Notes under the pieces: model-generated | Told to the model about the DNA's origin: nothing | Database searches by the model: none | Seen by the model: the letters and a program-made list of their open reading frames with translations, nothing else | Translations under genes and position numbers: made by a program | Shown: positions 1 to 11,351 of the stretch, one piece after another | Position numbering within the stretch: position 1 is the stretch's first letter | How the letters are laid out: each line of letters begins with the position of its first letter | Source of the DNA: [Eubacterium] infirmum | GTDB taxonomy: Bacteria; Bacillota; Clostridia; Peptostreptococcales; Anaerovoracaceae | Direction: 5' to 3' | NCBI GenBank assembly: GCA_900450455.1 | Contig: UGGN01000001.1 | Coordinates: forward strand, 930,001-994,000 | DNA length: 64,000 nucleotides

Positions 1-1022
<1,022 letters not shown>

Positions 1023-1085
1023 GGTTTGACAGATTTTGAAGCAGACTTATTAGATTTTCATTTTATGATAAAACAAAGACCGAAG

Positions 1086-1122
1086 ATAAGCAGACTTGGG
1101 AACCCATATCTGCTTATTTTTA
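1086..1122 (+). terminator. Intrinsic terminator after glpK
   Basis: A 9-bp perfect stem (ATAAGCAGA at 1086-1094, TCTGCTTAT at 1109-1117) encloses a 14-nt loop and is followed by a T-rich tail. It separates glpK from the heat-shock operon. Confidence 0.8.
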
Positions 1123-1223
1123 TATCAAAATACGCATCTTATTGGCAAAATCCAACACAAAATCAACAAATTTCGCATACTGAAAAAACACAGGAAAAAA
1201 TTTAATTTATTTTCAAATAGGTG

Positions 1224-1252
1224 TTGACAATCTATGGGATAAGGAGTAAATT
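1224..1252 (+). promoter_or_regulatory. Promoter of the hrcA-grpE-dnaK-dnaJ operon
   Basis: A consensus -35 TTGACA (1224-1229) lies 17 nt before a -10-like TAAATT (1247-1252). The CIRCE operator starts about 12 nt downstream, over the expected transcription start, as in other Bacillota class I heat-shock operons. The rest of the 320-bp gap between glpK and hrcA holds only the glpK terminator and an AT-rich stretch. Confidence 0.7.
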
Positions 1253-1263
1253 ATACATAGTGA

Positions 1264-1290
1264 TTAGCACTCTAACCCAATGAGTGCTAA
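1264..1290 (+). promoter_or_regulatory. CIRCE operator (HrcA binding site)
   Basis: Perfect inverted repeat TTAGCACTC (1264-1272), 9-nt spacer, GAGTGCTAA (1282-1290). This matches the canonical CIRCE consensus exactly. HrcA, encoded immediately downstream, is the known repressor of this element, so the operon is autoregulated by class I heat-shock control. Confidence 0.97.
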
Positions 1291-1345
1291 TAACGAAAGA
1301 CGAGTTAGAACTTAGGCGGCATGCACAGAAGGTGCTTGCTACTGA

Positions 1346-2399
1346 ATGGAGATGATGCAGATGGAGATGACAGAGAGAAAGCTAAAGATACTACATGCTA
1401 TTATCAACGATTATGTTAAATCTGCTGAACCTGTCGGTTCAAGAGCTCTTGCTCGCAAGTTCGAGTTTGGAATCAGTCCTGCGACTATCAGGAATGAGAT
1501 GAGTGACCTTGAGGAGATGGGTTATTTGACGCATCCACATACATCCGCGGGTAGAGTTCCTTCGGACAAGGCTTATCGCCTATACGTAAATCAGATGATG
1601 GAGAGACAGGAACTTACTGTAGATGAGAAGATGGCGATAGCGCATGAGCTTCAGGCAAGTATCAACGAGTTTGATAAAACCATAGAGCATGCGGCGAGAA
1701 TTCTTTCTAAGATAACGAATTTGACATCATTTGCGTTGACGCCTACGGCGGCTGATGACAAAATTAAGTTCGTCAACCTTTTGCCGGTTGATAACCGTAC
1801 GGTTGTGATGATGATAGTTTCAGATACAGGCAAGGTTAGCAATACAGCTCTGAGATTGGAAACGCCATGTAGCAGTGACAATCTACAGCTGCTGGCCAAG
1901 TCGATGACATATAAGTATAGAGGAAAGACACTTACCGATGTGCTTACAGGCAATATTATCGAGTGCTTCCAAAACGATGTCGAAGCTATGGATAAGCTCG
2001 AGCAGGATATAATGCCGGACTTTTTGAAGACGCTTGAGGAGATGCTAAATGTTCAGCTGTACATGGATGGTATGACCAATATATTTGATCTTCCGGAGTA
2101 CAACGATATAGAAAGCGCAAAGAGTTTCTTCAATATATTTAGTCATAAGGATGAGTTCATCAAGACTGTCATAAACCGAGATACGGGAATGATAGTAACG
2201 ATAGGCAAAGAGAATATGGACGAGCAGATGAACGATTATTCTATGATAACAGCCACGTACAGTGTGGATGGTAAGCAGGTAGGCAAGATTGGTGTAATCG
2301 GTCCTAAGAGAATGAGATATGACAAAATAACTTCGATAATGGAGTATCTGACCGATAATTTAAATCAGAGCTTTCAGTTAGAAGAGGGAGGACACGATA

Positions 2400-2410
<11 letters not shown>
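1346..2410 (+). CDS. hrcA: Heat-inducible transcription repressor HrcA
   Basis: HrcA represses class I heat-shock genes by binding CIRCE; GroEL normally keeps it active. The protein (354 aa) begins with a winged-helix domain (about residues 10-75, including ERKLKILHAIINDYVKSAEP and the GISPATIRNEMSDLEEMGYL recognition region), followed by the HrcA-specific GAF-like and inserted dimerization domains. Several in-frame ATGs lie close together (1346, 1352, 1355, 1361, 1367). None has a strong ribosome binding site, and family alignment would also accept 1367. The stop overlaps the grpE start by 11 bp, which suggests translational coupling. A perfect CIRCE element sits about 55 bp upstream of the start. 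Confidence 0.95.
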
Positions 2411-4927
<2,517 letters not shown>

Positions 4928-4947
4928 AGGAAAGATTTAGCTTAACT

Positions 4948-4985
4948 CGCAAGAGGATTTGCCTCAGGGCAAATCCTCGTTTGCG
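4948..4985 (+). promoter_or_regulatory. Long stem-loop between dnaK and dnaJ
   Basis: An 11-bp perfect stem (GAGGATTTGCC at 4953-4963, GGCAAATCCTC at 4968-4978) with a 4-nt loop is extended by CGCAA/TTGCG across a 2-nt bulge. There is no T-tract after it, so it is unlikely to be an efficient terminator. By analogy with other dnaK operons it may act as an mRNA processing or stabilising site that sets the DnaK:DnaJ ratio; that role is inferred. Confidence 0.65.
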
Positions 4986-5003
4986 GTTAGTAAAGGTGAG
5001 AAT

Positions 5004-6146
5004 ATGGCAGAAAAGAGAGATTACTATGAGGTTCTGGGGCTAAAGAAAGGTGCCTCAGAAGATGAGATAAAAAAAGCATTCCGAAAGCTGGCAATGAAGT
5101 ATCATCCTGATAGAAATCCCGGCGATAAGGCTGCAGAAGAGAAATTCAAGGAGATAAACGAGGCATATGCCGTTCTTTCAGATGCTGATAAGAAAGAAAA
5201 GTACGACCGTTTCGGACATGCAGGTGTAGATCCGAATGCCGGCTTTGGTCAAGGAGGATTCTCCGGCGCCGGATTTGAGGATATCTTTGATATGTTTGGT
5301 GGTATGTTTAGCGGTGGATTTAGTGGCGGAGGCTTCGGAGGAAGAAGAAACGGACCTCAGAAGGGAAGAGATCTTCAGAAGCGCGTTACAATTGAGTTTA
5401 ACGAAGCTGCCTTCGGTACAAATAAGAAGATAAGACTTACCAAGATGGTTAAGTGCGATACATGTGGTGGTGAGGGTAATGCACCAGGAACTGAGAAGCA
5501 CACATGCTCAAGGTGTAACGGAAAGGGCATCGTAGACAGTGTCCAGAGAACACCTTTTGGACAGTTTCACAGCCAGAGCACATGCCCTGAATGTAGTGGT
5601 ACAGGATATAAGATAGATACTCCATGCCCTGATTGTAACGGAACGGGAAGCGTTCGTAAGACGATAACAATAGATGTTAAGATTCCGGCGGGTGTAGATA
5701 CCGATACGGTAATTCCACTAAGAGGACAGGGCGAGCCGGGAGTGAACGGCGGTCCTGCAGGAGATTTATACATCGTGCTGGATGTAAAACCACACAAGCT
5801 TTTTAAGCGTGTTGGAGATGATTTATACCTGGATATGCCGATTACTTTTGTTCAGGCAACGCTTGGAGATGAGATTACGGTGCCAACGCTTGACGGCAAG
5901 GTTTCGTATAAGATTCCGGCAGGAACACAGCCGGAGACTGTTTTCAGGCTCAAAGGTAAGGGAGTTAAGAATGTTAGAAACGGCAGGATGGGTGCACTTT
6001 ATGTAAAGGTGCAGCTAGAGGTTCCAACGAAGCTTAGTGCAAAGCAACGCAAAGCCATAGAAGATATGGATGCAGCTCTGGATAAAAGTTGCTACCAAAA
6101 GAAAAACGGCTTTGCACAAAAGGTAAAAGAAATCTTTGGTTTTTAA
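5004..6146 (+). CDS. dnaJ: Chaperone protein DnaJ (Hsp40)
   Basis: DnaJ stimulates DnaK ATPase and delivers unfolded substrates. The start at 5004 ([12 protein letters not shown]) is favoured over upstream in-frame codons by the AAAGGTGAG ribosome binding site and by family alignment; upstream codons would run into the dnaK-dnaJ hairpin. The J domain (about 5-70) has the HPD triad at residues 34-36. A Gly/Phe-rich linker follows (about 76-130). Then come four zinc-binding repeats [24 protein letters not shown] and CPDCNGTG, and the two C-terminal substrate-binding beta domains. At 380 aa this is a full type I DnaJ and the last gene of the heat-shock operon. Confidence 0.97.
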   Translation: MAEKRDYYEVLGLKKGASEDEIKKAFRKLAMKYHPDRNPGDKAAEEKFKEINEAYAVLSDADKKEKYDRFGHAGVDPNAGFGQGGFSGAGFEDIFDMFGGMFSGGFSGGGFGGRRNGPQKGRDLQKRVTIEFNEAAFGTNKKIRLTKMVKCDTCGGEGNAPGTEKHTCSRCNGKGIVDSVQRTPFGQFHSQSTCPECSGTGYKIDTPCPDCNGTGSVRKTITIDVKIPAGVDTDTVIPLRGQGEPGVNGGPAGDLYIVLDVKPHKLFKRVGDDLYLDMPITFVQATLGDEITVPTLDGKVSYKIPAGTQPETVFRLKGKGVKNVRNGRMGALYVKVQLEVPTKLSAKQRKAIEDMDAALDKSCYQKKNGFAQKVKEIFGF

Positions 6147-6199
6147 TAAATAAGCTGTTGACATGGTTTATGAAACTGTTTTCAACTGTATACGATATA

Positions 6200-6229
6200 T
6201 TGTAAACCAAGCTATAAAATAGTTTACTA
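6200..6229 (+). promoter_or_regulatory. Candidate BirA (biotin repressor) operator upstream of bioY
   Basis: TTGTAAAC (6200-6207), 14-nt spacer, GTTTACTA (6222-6229) is an inverted repeat with one mismatch. It resembles the split-palindrome BirA boxes known in Bacillota (TTGTWAAC-N14-16-GTTWACAA type). The right half overlaps a -35-like TTTACT (6223-6228), which is 17 nt from a consensus -10 TATAAT (6246-6251), a layout suited to repression of bioY by biotin-bound BirA. birA itself is not in the window. Confidence 0.65.
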
Positions 6230-6248
6230 ACGAAATCCATAATGATAT

Positions 6249-6280
6249 AATAACCTTCGTAATTTACTACGGAGGTTATT
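6249..6280 (+). promoter_or_regulatory. Inverted repeat that includes the bioY Shine-Dalgarno
   Basis: AATAACCTTCGTA (6249-6261) pairs with TACGGAGGTTATT (6268-6280) over 13 positions with a single T:G wobble and a 6-nt loop. The 3' arm contains the GGAGG ribosome binding site of bioY. If transcription starts upstream, the site would be sequestered in RNA. If it starts at the TATAAT-predicted position near 6258, only part of the 5' arm is in the RNA. Confidence 0.55.
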
Positions 6281-6283
6281 ATT

Positions 6284-6850
6284 ATGATTACGGACAAAAT
6301 TCAAAACAAGACAGGCAGATTAGCAATGGTAGCTCTATTTACAGCGCTGGTATCAGTCGGTGCTTTCATTAAGATCCCCATGCCCTTCATGGACTATATA
6401 ACCATGCAACTCTTCTTTGTTATCCTTTCAGGCTTTGTACTAGGTAGCAAGCTAGGTGCACTTTCCCTTACAATATATCTGGTTCTCGGAATATGCGGAG
6501 TTCCGGTTTTCGCCGGCGGCGGAGGCTTTAACTATGTGCTCATGCCGACATTTGGATATATCATCTCCTTCATCTTTGCATCATATGCAATCGGATACAT
6601 CTCAGAGAGAGGAACACCTAGCATGAAGAGATACTTCTTCGCATCGATGGTCGGCTTTGTACTGATTTATGCCATAGGAATCGCATACAAGCTGATCATC
6701 ATGCTCTGCTACATCAAAACAGACAAGGCTATCTCGGTACTTCTTCTCTCATCAGTTTCGATTCAGATGCCTATCGACATTGTCAAATGCTTCATAGTTG
6801 CTACGGTAGCACTCCAGCTTAAGAAGGTGGTTTCAAAGATGTCGCTATAA
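6284..6850 (+). CDS. bioY: Biotin transporter BioY (ECF S component)
   Basis: BioY is the membrane S component that captures biotin, alone or with a shared ECF EcfA-EcfA'-EcfT energizing module (not encoded here). The 188-aa protein has about six hydrophobic segments and the BioY-family hallmarks: an N-terminal LAMVALFTALVSVGAFIKIP stretch, the Gly-rich GGGGFNYVLMPTFGYIISF motif and a central GVPVFAGG. A GGAGG site lies 8 nt before the ATG. It is inserted between dnaJ and prmA, which are usually adjacent in Bacillota, and has its own promoter/operator and terminator, so it is a separate unit. Supply of biotin fits the accB/accC genes 4 kb downstream. Confidence 0.93.
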   Translation: MITDKIQNKTGRLAMVALFTALVSVGAFIKIPMPFMDYITMQLFFVILSGFVLGSKLGALSLTIYLVLGICGVPVFAGGGGFNYVLMPTFGYIISFIFASYAIGYISERGTPSMKRYFFASMVGFVLIYAIGIAYKLIIMLCYIKTDKAISVLLLSSVSIQMPIDIVKCFIVATVALQLKKVVSKMSL

Positions 6851-6901
6851 GACATTTCTCGAGATTTACATCAAAAGGGAAAGACCACAATTATTGCTAA
6901 T

Positions 6902-6946
6902 TAGCTTCGCAAATGATATATTTTAAGCGAGGCTATTTTATTTTTT
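6902..6946 (+). terminator. Intrinsic terminator after bioY
   Basis: TAGCTTCGC (6902-6910) pairs with GCGAGGCTA (6927-6935) with one G:T wobble and is followed by TTTTATTTTTT. It isolates bioY from prmA. Confidence 0.8.
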
Positions 6947-6967
6947 GAGCCCAAAGGAGCTATAAGC

Positions 6968-7939
6968 ATGAAATATATAGAGGTAAAGATTAAGACGAGC
7001 AAGGGTGGGATTGACCCGGTCATCGCTACACTTATGAACATAGGAATAAACGATGCGATGATAGATGATCCGGATGAAATTCTCGCTATGATAGCCTCAC
7101 CGGGGCCAAGCGAGTGGTATGATGAGAGTCAGATACCGGATGTGAGCATGATTGAGCCTGCGGTTACTGTTTTCTTTTCAGACGATGAGGAAGGTCATGG
7201 CAGAGCAAATGATGTAAGACAAGCTATAGAGAATCTGGCTAAATCCGCCTCCGAAGGGTTCTACGGAATTGATGCGGACCTAGGAGAGCTGTCGGTTAGT
7301 GCCAAGGTAGAAGATGATGTTCTATGGCGAGATAAGTGGAAAGAGTACTTTAAGCCGACAAAGCTCTCTAATACAATAGTAGTAAAACCCACATGGTGCG
7401 AGTATGAACCTAGCGAGGGAGATAATGTCATAGAGATAGATCCGGGCATGGCCTTCGGAACGGGAACGCATGAGACGACAATGCTCTGTATAAGAATGAT
7501 AGAAAAGTACATGCAGGACGAATTTAAGGTATTGGATGTAGGGAGTGGTTCGGGAATTCTCTCCATAGCCGCGGCAAAGCTGGGAGCATCTGATGTTCTT
7601 GGAATAGATATTGATGAGGATGCAGTCAGAGTATCAAATGAAAACTACGAGCTAAACAAGGTATCTGATAAAGCTAAAGCTATAATCGGCGACTTAACAG
7701 TAGGAGTTGATTATAAAGCAGATATTGTAGTAGCAAATCTACTGGCAGATATTGTTATGAGACTATCAAAGGATGTAACAAGACATCTGGGGGAAAAGGG
7801 GATATTCATAACATCGGGCATACTAACAGAAAAGTCTGAGGCGGTAGAAAACTGTATGAAGGAATGTGGATTTGAAATAGTCGAAAGAACTGAGCTCGGT
7901 GAGTGGTGTAGCTTGGTTGCTGTGAATACAGTGATATAG
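6968..7939 (+). CDS. prmA: Ribosomal protein L11 methyltransferase PrmA
   Basis: PrmA trimethylates ribosomal protein L11 using S-adenosylmethionine. The N-terminal ~100 residues form the substrate-recognition domain. The catalytic domain carries VIEIDPGMAFGTGTHETT, the SAM-binding VLDVGSGSGILSIAA motif (about residue 188) and the D-x-x-x-ANLLA motif (DIVVANLLAD, about residue 252) typical of the family. Length is 323 aa, slightly longer than usual. AAAGGAG sits 8 nt upstream of the ATG. Being close to dnaJ is the usual Bacillota arrangement, here interrupted by bioY. Confidence 0.95.
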   Translation: MKYIEVKIKTSKGGIDPVIATLMNIGINDAMIDDPDEILAMIASPGPSEWYDESQIPDVSMIEPAVTVFFSDDEEGHGRANDVRQAIENLAKSASEGFYGIDADLGELSVSAKVEDDVLWRDKWKEYFKPTKLSNTIVVKPTWCEYEPSEGDNVIEIDPGMAFGTGTHETTMLCIRMIEKYMQDEFKVLDVGSGSGILSIAAAKLGASDVLGIDIDEDAVRVSNENYELNKVSDKAKAIIGDLTVGVDYKADIVVANLLADIVMRLSKDVTRHLGEKGIFITSGILTEKSEAVENCMKECGFEIVERTELGEWCSLVAVNTVI

Positions 7940-7993
7940 CAAGAAGTATTCATTTTTTAGGACAATCCTTGGCGATTTAAAAGGAGTAGCATA

Positions 7994-8800
7994 ATGACAA
8001 AATTAGGAACAATAGAGAGCACATTGTTTGTGCCTATGCTTGGTAGAATTTACGCGAGCGAAAATTTTCCAAAGATACTTTATGATAAAAGAGCGCTTGA
8101 ACTTAAAGAACAGCTCCCAAAGGATGTTGTGCACGATAATACGCAAAATCAGTACACATATCTTGCCTCGGCATCGCGCAGTGCAAATATTGATAGATAT
8201 ATCAAGGATTTCCTCAAGCGAAATTCAAGCGGAGCGATTGTTCAATTGGGGTGCGGACTTGAGACGACCTTCAATCGAAATGATGATGGGAAAACCAAAT
8301 GGTATTCTATAGATCTTCCGGATGTAATCGAGTACAGAAGAACTCTATTGCCTGAATCATCAAGAGAGGTTTATATTGACGAGGATGCATTTTCCGATGT
8401 ATGGATTAAAAAGATTCGTGAAGAGAGTGGAGACATTACCATACTCGTTATAGCAAGCGGACTCTTCTATTACTTTGAAGAGGAAAAAGTGATTTCGTTA
8501 ATGAAGTTGCTGCATTCATATGGAAATATTGAACTTGTATTTGATACGGTTAACAGAAGAGGAATGCGTATGATGCAGAAGAAATGGATGAAGAAAGTCG
8601 GACATGAGGATGCAAAGATGTTCTTCTATGTGGATTCTGCTGACGAATTGGCATCAAAGACAGGCGGCTTCGTGCATGTGCTCGCTGAGGAAGAGTACTA
8701 TAAGTATATAAATAAGGAAGGGCTTAAGCTCATAACAAAAATCAGTATGTATGTATCGGATTTTATGAATATGGTCAAGATGATACATTTAAAATTATAG
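7994..8800 (+). CDS. Class I SAM-dependent methyltransferase, leucine carboxyl methyltransferase-like
   Basis: The 268-aa protein resembles the LCM/PPM1/PKS-associated O-methyltransferase family, which methylates small molecules or carboxyl groups. Visible features are an N-terminal ESTLFVPMLGRIYASENFP segment followed by DKRALEL, the SAM-binding loop AIVQLGCGLETTFNR (about residues 83-97) and the acidic strand WYSIDLPDVIEYRR that would bind the ribose. A good AAAGGAG ribosome binding site precedes the ATG. It follows prmA by 55 bp and could be cotranscribed. The substrate is unknown; a general metabolic O-methyltransferase is the safest description. Confidence 0.8.
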   Translation: MTKLGTIESTLFVPMLGRIYASENFPKILYDKRALELKEQLPKDVVHDNTQNQYTYLASASRSANIDRYIKDFLKRNSSGAIVQLGCGLETTFNRNDDGKTKWYSIDLPDVIEYRRTLLPESSREVYIDEDAFSDVWIKKIREESGDITILVIASGLFYYFEEEKVISLMKLLHSYGNIELVFDTVNRRGMRMMQKKWMKKVGHEDAKMFFYVDSADELASKTGGFVHVLAEEEYYKYINKEGLKLITKISMYVSDFMNMVKMIHLKL

Positions 8801-8856
8801 TTTATTTTAGTAAAAAATGGTGGTCAGGAGAATACATATTTTTATAAGGTTGAGCT

Positions 8857-9345
8857 ATGAAGATAAGAGAAATAGACAAAGGCGAAGTAAGGATGTACTT
8901 TGAATGTCTGAAGAAGATAGACCAGGAAACAAAGTTTATGATGTTTGAACCTGATGAAAGGCAGTATGATAAAAACCTAATAGCAAGCTATCTGTCAAAC
9001 AAGGATGATTTATTTATAGGGGCTTTTAGTGAACATGAAATTGTAGGTTTTTTGTCGGCGAAAAGAGGAAGTTTTAGGAGAATCAGGCACTCCGCATATA
9101 TTGTTATTGGAATAAGGCAAGCCTTTCAAAGACAAGGGATTGGATCAAAGCTCTTTGATAAACTTGACGAATGGGCAAGAAAAAATCAGCTTAAAAGACT
9201 TGAACTGACAGTAGAAGTATCAAATACACCTGCTATAAATCTTTATGAGAAACAGGGATTTTCTATTGAGGGAATCAAAAGGAAAACCATGTTGGTCGAT
9301 GGTGAATTTGTTGACGAATATATGATGGCAAAGTTATATGGGTGA
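8857..9345 (+). CDS. GNAT family N-acetyltransferase
   Basis: This 162-aa protein is a single GNAT domain that would transfer an acetyl group from acetyl-CoA to an amine. The acetyl-CoA pyrophosphate-binding motif A is AFQRQGIGSKLFDKLDEWA (Q-x-x-G-x-G type, about residues 88-106). Motif B lies at RLELTVEVSNTPAINLYEKQGF, with the typical N-x-x-A-x-x-L-Y-x-K-x-G-F pattern. The C-terminus (KRKTMLVDGEFVDEYMMAKL) matches RimI/RimL-like and phosphinothricin acetyltransferase-like proteins. It lies 6 bp upstream of another acetyltransferase gene. Substrate unknown. Confidence 0.85.
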   Translation: MKIREIDKGEVRMYFECLKKIDQETKFMMFEPDERQYDKNLIASYLSNKDDLFIGAFSEHEIVGFLSAKRGSFRRIRHSAYIVIGIRQAFQRQGIGSKLFDKLDEWARKNQLKRLELTVEVSNTPAINLYEKQGFSIEGIKRKTMLVDGEFVDEYMMAKLYG

Positions 9346-9351
9346 TTTATT

Positions 9352-9789
9352 ATGTTAAGAGAAGTGTTAAAAGAAGATTTACATGAATTGTTGAGTTTAT
9401 ATCTGTTTCTTCATGAGGATAGTATTCCTAATAACTCTGTTTATCTGGACAATACATGGAAAACGATTATTGAAGATGATAACCATCATATCATTGTCAA
9501 TGAGATAAATGGTGAGATAGTCTCATCCTGTGTTTGTGTTATAATTCCTAATCTTACCAGGAATGTAAGACATTATGCATTTATTGAAAACGTTGTTACA
9601 AGTGAAAAGTATCGTGGAAAAGGATATGCAAGGCAATGCCTTGATTATGCGAGAAATATAGCAATTGAGAACAACTGTTACAAAATGATGCTTTTGACGG
9701 GAACAAAGGAAGAAAAGACATTGGCTTTTTATAAGAATGCCGGCTATAACAGCGAGGATAAAAAAGCATTTATACAGTGGCTTGAGTAA
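9352..9789 (+). CDS. GNAT family N-acetyltransferase
   Basis: The second acetyltransferase in tandem (145 aa) is not a close copy of the previous one. Motif A reads VVTSEKYRGKGYARQCLDYA (R-G-x-G-Y-A, about residues 82-101), and the C-terminal YKNAGYNSEDKKAFIQWL matches the motif B/C region of small GNAT enzymes. Only 6 bp separate it from the upstream gene, so the two are probably cotranscribed. Substrate unknown. Confidence 0.85.
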   Translation: MLREVLKEDLHELLSLYLFLHEDSIPNNSVYLDNTWKTIIEDDNHHIIVNEINGEIVSSCVCVIIPNLTRNVRHYAFIENVVTSEKYRGKGYARQCLDYARNIAIENNCYKMMLLTGTKEEKTLAFYKNAGYNSEDKKAFIQWLE

Positions 9790-9843
9790 AAGAAGGATGA
9801 ATTTCTGCATGTTAGCAGAAGACAGAAGAATAGGTGAATTATA

Positions 9844-10287
9844 ATGTGTATAGAATGTTACTGTGAAGAGAGCAGGAAAACTCCATTGTTAAATCCACTG
9901 GAATGTCTAAGCAATCATAAACAATATATTTGTGGAACTTGTGGGCGCTGCATCTGCATAGAGAAAGATCCTAAGCGTGGATTACAGAGATGGAATTTTC
10001 CGTTCAAAACACGGGATATTGCAAAGCTTTATCTGAGGACTGCCGATTATACGACGAAAAAAGCCTGTGGTATCTACGAAATAGAAAACAGCAAAGGCAG
10101 AGTTTCCTATAAAATCTTCTCTGATAAAGATGAGCTATCTGTTTATCTGAAGAAGAATAATGATAAAAAATGTAAACTGATGAAACCTGTTTTTACAATT
10201 GGCAAATATATAGAATATCCAAACACTCAAGTTCGCAGGCTTAATTCAGATGAAATTGAGCTCTATATGAGTGAACAAAATATATAA
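9844..10287 (+). CDS. Cys-rich protein of unknown function
   Basis: I do not recognise this 147-aa protein. The N-terminal 40 residues hold nine Cys-rich positions (C2, C5, C7, C21, C30, C33, C36, C38), including a C-x2-C-x2-C-x-C cluster that reads like a zinc or iron-sulfur binding knuckle. The remaining ~100 residues are Lys-rich and predicted soluble, with no membrane segment. It follows two acetyltransferase genes by 54 bp on the same strand and precedes a strong terminator, so it is likely the last gene of that small unit. No convincing Shine-Dalgarno is visible; AGGTGAATT lies just upstream of the ATG. Confidence 0.7.
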   Translation: MCIECYCEESRKTPLLNPLECLSNHKQYICGTCGRCICIEKDPKRGLQRWNFPFKTRDIAKLYLRTADYTTKKACGIYEIENSKGRVSYKIFSDKDELSVYLKKNNDKKCKLMKPVFTIGKYIEYPNTQVRRLNSDEIELYMSEQNI

Positions 10288-10351
10288 AGAATTCACAACC
10301 ACATAAAACTTAATGAATAGGCATAATAACCTATCTAAAAACTAAAAGAGT

Positions 10352-10385
10352 TTCTAGCTAAATACCAATAGCTAGAAGTTTTTTT
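10352..10385 (+). terminator. Intrinsic terminator before the fatty acid operon
   Basis: Perfect 9-bp stem TTCTAGCTA (10352-10360) / TAGCTAGAA (10369-10377) with an 8-nt loop and a run of T residues. The surrounding 380-bp gap also contains the promoter region of the fatty acid operon and no gene. Confidence 0.85.
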
Positions 10386-10505
10386 GTTTAGATAAAAAAA
10401 TAAAGGTACAGCTATTTTACCTTTCTTACACCGGCGCGGTGAGGAAATGATAAGAGTAGGCTTTTAAGATATTCTTTGCGTAATCGAAAATATAAAGAAA
10501 AAATA

Positions 10506-10535
10506 TTTGACATGTATATGTCAAAGTGGTATTCT
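10506..10535 (+). promoter_or_regulatory. Promoter of the fatty acid operon with an overlapping palindrome
   Basis: A consensus -35 TTGACA (10507-10512) is followed after 17 nt by a weak -10 TATTCT (10530-10535). The -35 is embedded in TTTGACAT (10506-10513), 4-nt spacer, ATGTCAAA (10518-10525), an exact inverted repeat. That geometry suggests a repressor site. The MarR-type gene that ends the operon is a natural candidate regulator, but binding is inferred. Confidence 0.6.
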
Positions 10536-10633
10536 TATAAAGAATTATATAAAATATTTTAACTAAATTCTTTTAGATAAAATTTTTTACGTACTTCAAG
10601 CTTCCACGTGAGTGGAAAAAACAATGGTCTAAT

Positions 10634-10646
10634 TTTGATTATTAAA
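10634..10646 (+). promoter_or_regulatory. FabT-box-like site in the acpP leader
   Basis: TTTGATTATTAAA matches the TTTGAT-N-ATCAAA type palindrome recognised by FabT in streptococci, with one mismatch. It lies 20 nt before the acpP start. The operon ends with a MarR-family gene that could encode the FabT-like regulator. The assignment rests on motif similarity only. Confidence 0.5.
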
Positions 10647-10665
10647 GAAGAGAGAGGTATTTATA

Positions 10666-10896
10666 ATGACTTTTGATAAGGTAAAGGAACTGATCGTTGA
10701 AACACTTAGCGTTGATGAGGAAAAAATCAAGATGGAATCAAATCTGGCAGAGGATTTAAAAATTGACTCACTGGATGCAGTTGAGCTGGTTATGACCCTT
10801 GAGGAGGAGTTCGATATCAAGCTACCTGATGATGTACTAAAGCAGCTAAAGACAGTGGAAGACGTAGTTAAGTGCGTTGATCAGTATAAGGCTTAA
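10666..10896 (+). CDS. acpP: Acyl carrier protein
   Basis: This is the small acidic carrier (76 aa) that holds growing acyl chains on a phosphopantetheine arm in type II fatty acid synthesis. The attachment site is Ser35 in the DSLDAVEL motif, which is canonical. A GAGAGAGG ribosome binding site precedes the ATG. It is the first gene of a twelve-gene fatty acid operon, two bases upstream of accB. Confidence 0.97.
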   Translation: MTFDKVKELIVETLSVDEEKIKMESNLAEDLKIDSLDAVELVMTLEEEFDIKLPDDVLKQLKTVEDVVKCVDQYKA

Positions 10897-10898
10897 TC

Positions 10899-11351
10899 AT
10901 GGAAGTTAAGAAAAGGGTCAAGGAATTAATAGAGATATTCGAGACCTCAGGCCTTTCGGAGATGGAGTTTGAAGCGGACGGACTTAAGCTTAAGCTTAAG
11001 AAAACTTGTGCAGATACAAGCTCTGATATGTGCGAGGCTGTACCTAGTCGGCCTAATGCGGTGAGCAAGGCAGTAAAGACGGAATCAAAGACTGAGGAAG
11101 ATGAGAGCAGCAAGGAATACATCAAAAGCCTACTTGTCGGAACCCTTTATCTTGCGCCAAACCCGGAGAGCAAGCCATTTGTCAAGGTGGGCAGCAAGGT
11201 CAAGGAGGGCGAAACTATGTGCATAATCGAGGCTATGAAGATGATGAATGAACTCAAAGCGCCTTACAATCTGGTGGTAAAGAACATACTGCAAAACGAT
11301 GGCGATATGGTTGAGTTTGATCAAAATATTTACGAGGTAGAGAGATGCTGA
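10899..11351 (+). CDS. accB: Biotin carboxyl carrier protein of acetyl-CoA carboxylase
   Basis: AccB carries the biotin that shuttles CO2 between biotin carboxylase and carboxyltransferase. The C-terminal biotinyl domain shows EAMKMMNELKAP with the biotin-accepting Lys114; an acidic linker (about residues 38-75) separates it from the N-terminal helix. Length 150 aa is typical. It overlaps accC by 7 bp (ATG inside the accB stop region), so the two are translationally coupled. Biotinylation requires a BirA ligase encoded elsewhere; a biotin importer (BioY) is encoded 4 kb upstream. Confidence 0.96.
   Translation: MEVKKRVKELIEIFETSGLSEMEFEADGLKLKLKKTCADTSSDMCEAVPSRPNAVSKAVKTESKTEEDESSKEYIKSLLVGTLYLAPNPESKPFVKVGSKVKEGETMCIIEAMKMMNELKAPYNLVVKNILQNDGDMVEFDQNIYEVERC

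Noticed and set aside
10602..10617. Small TTCCAC/GTGGAA hairpin in the acpP leader
   Set aside because: Followed by an A-run, not T, so it is not a terminator; 6 bp with a 4-nt loop may be chance.
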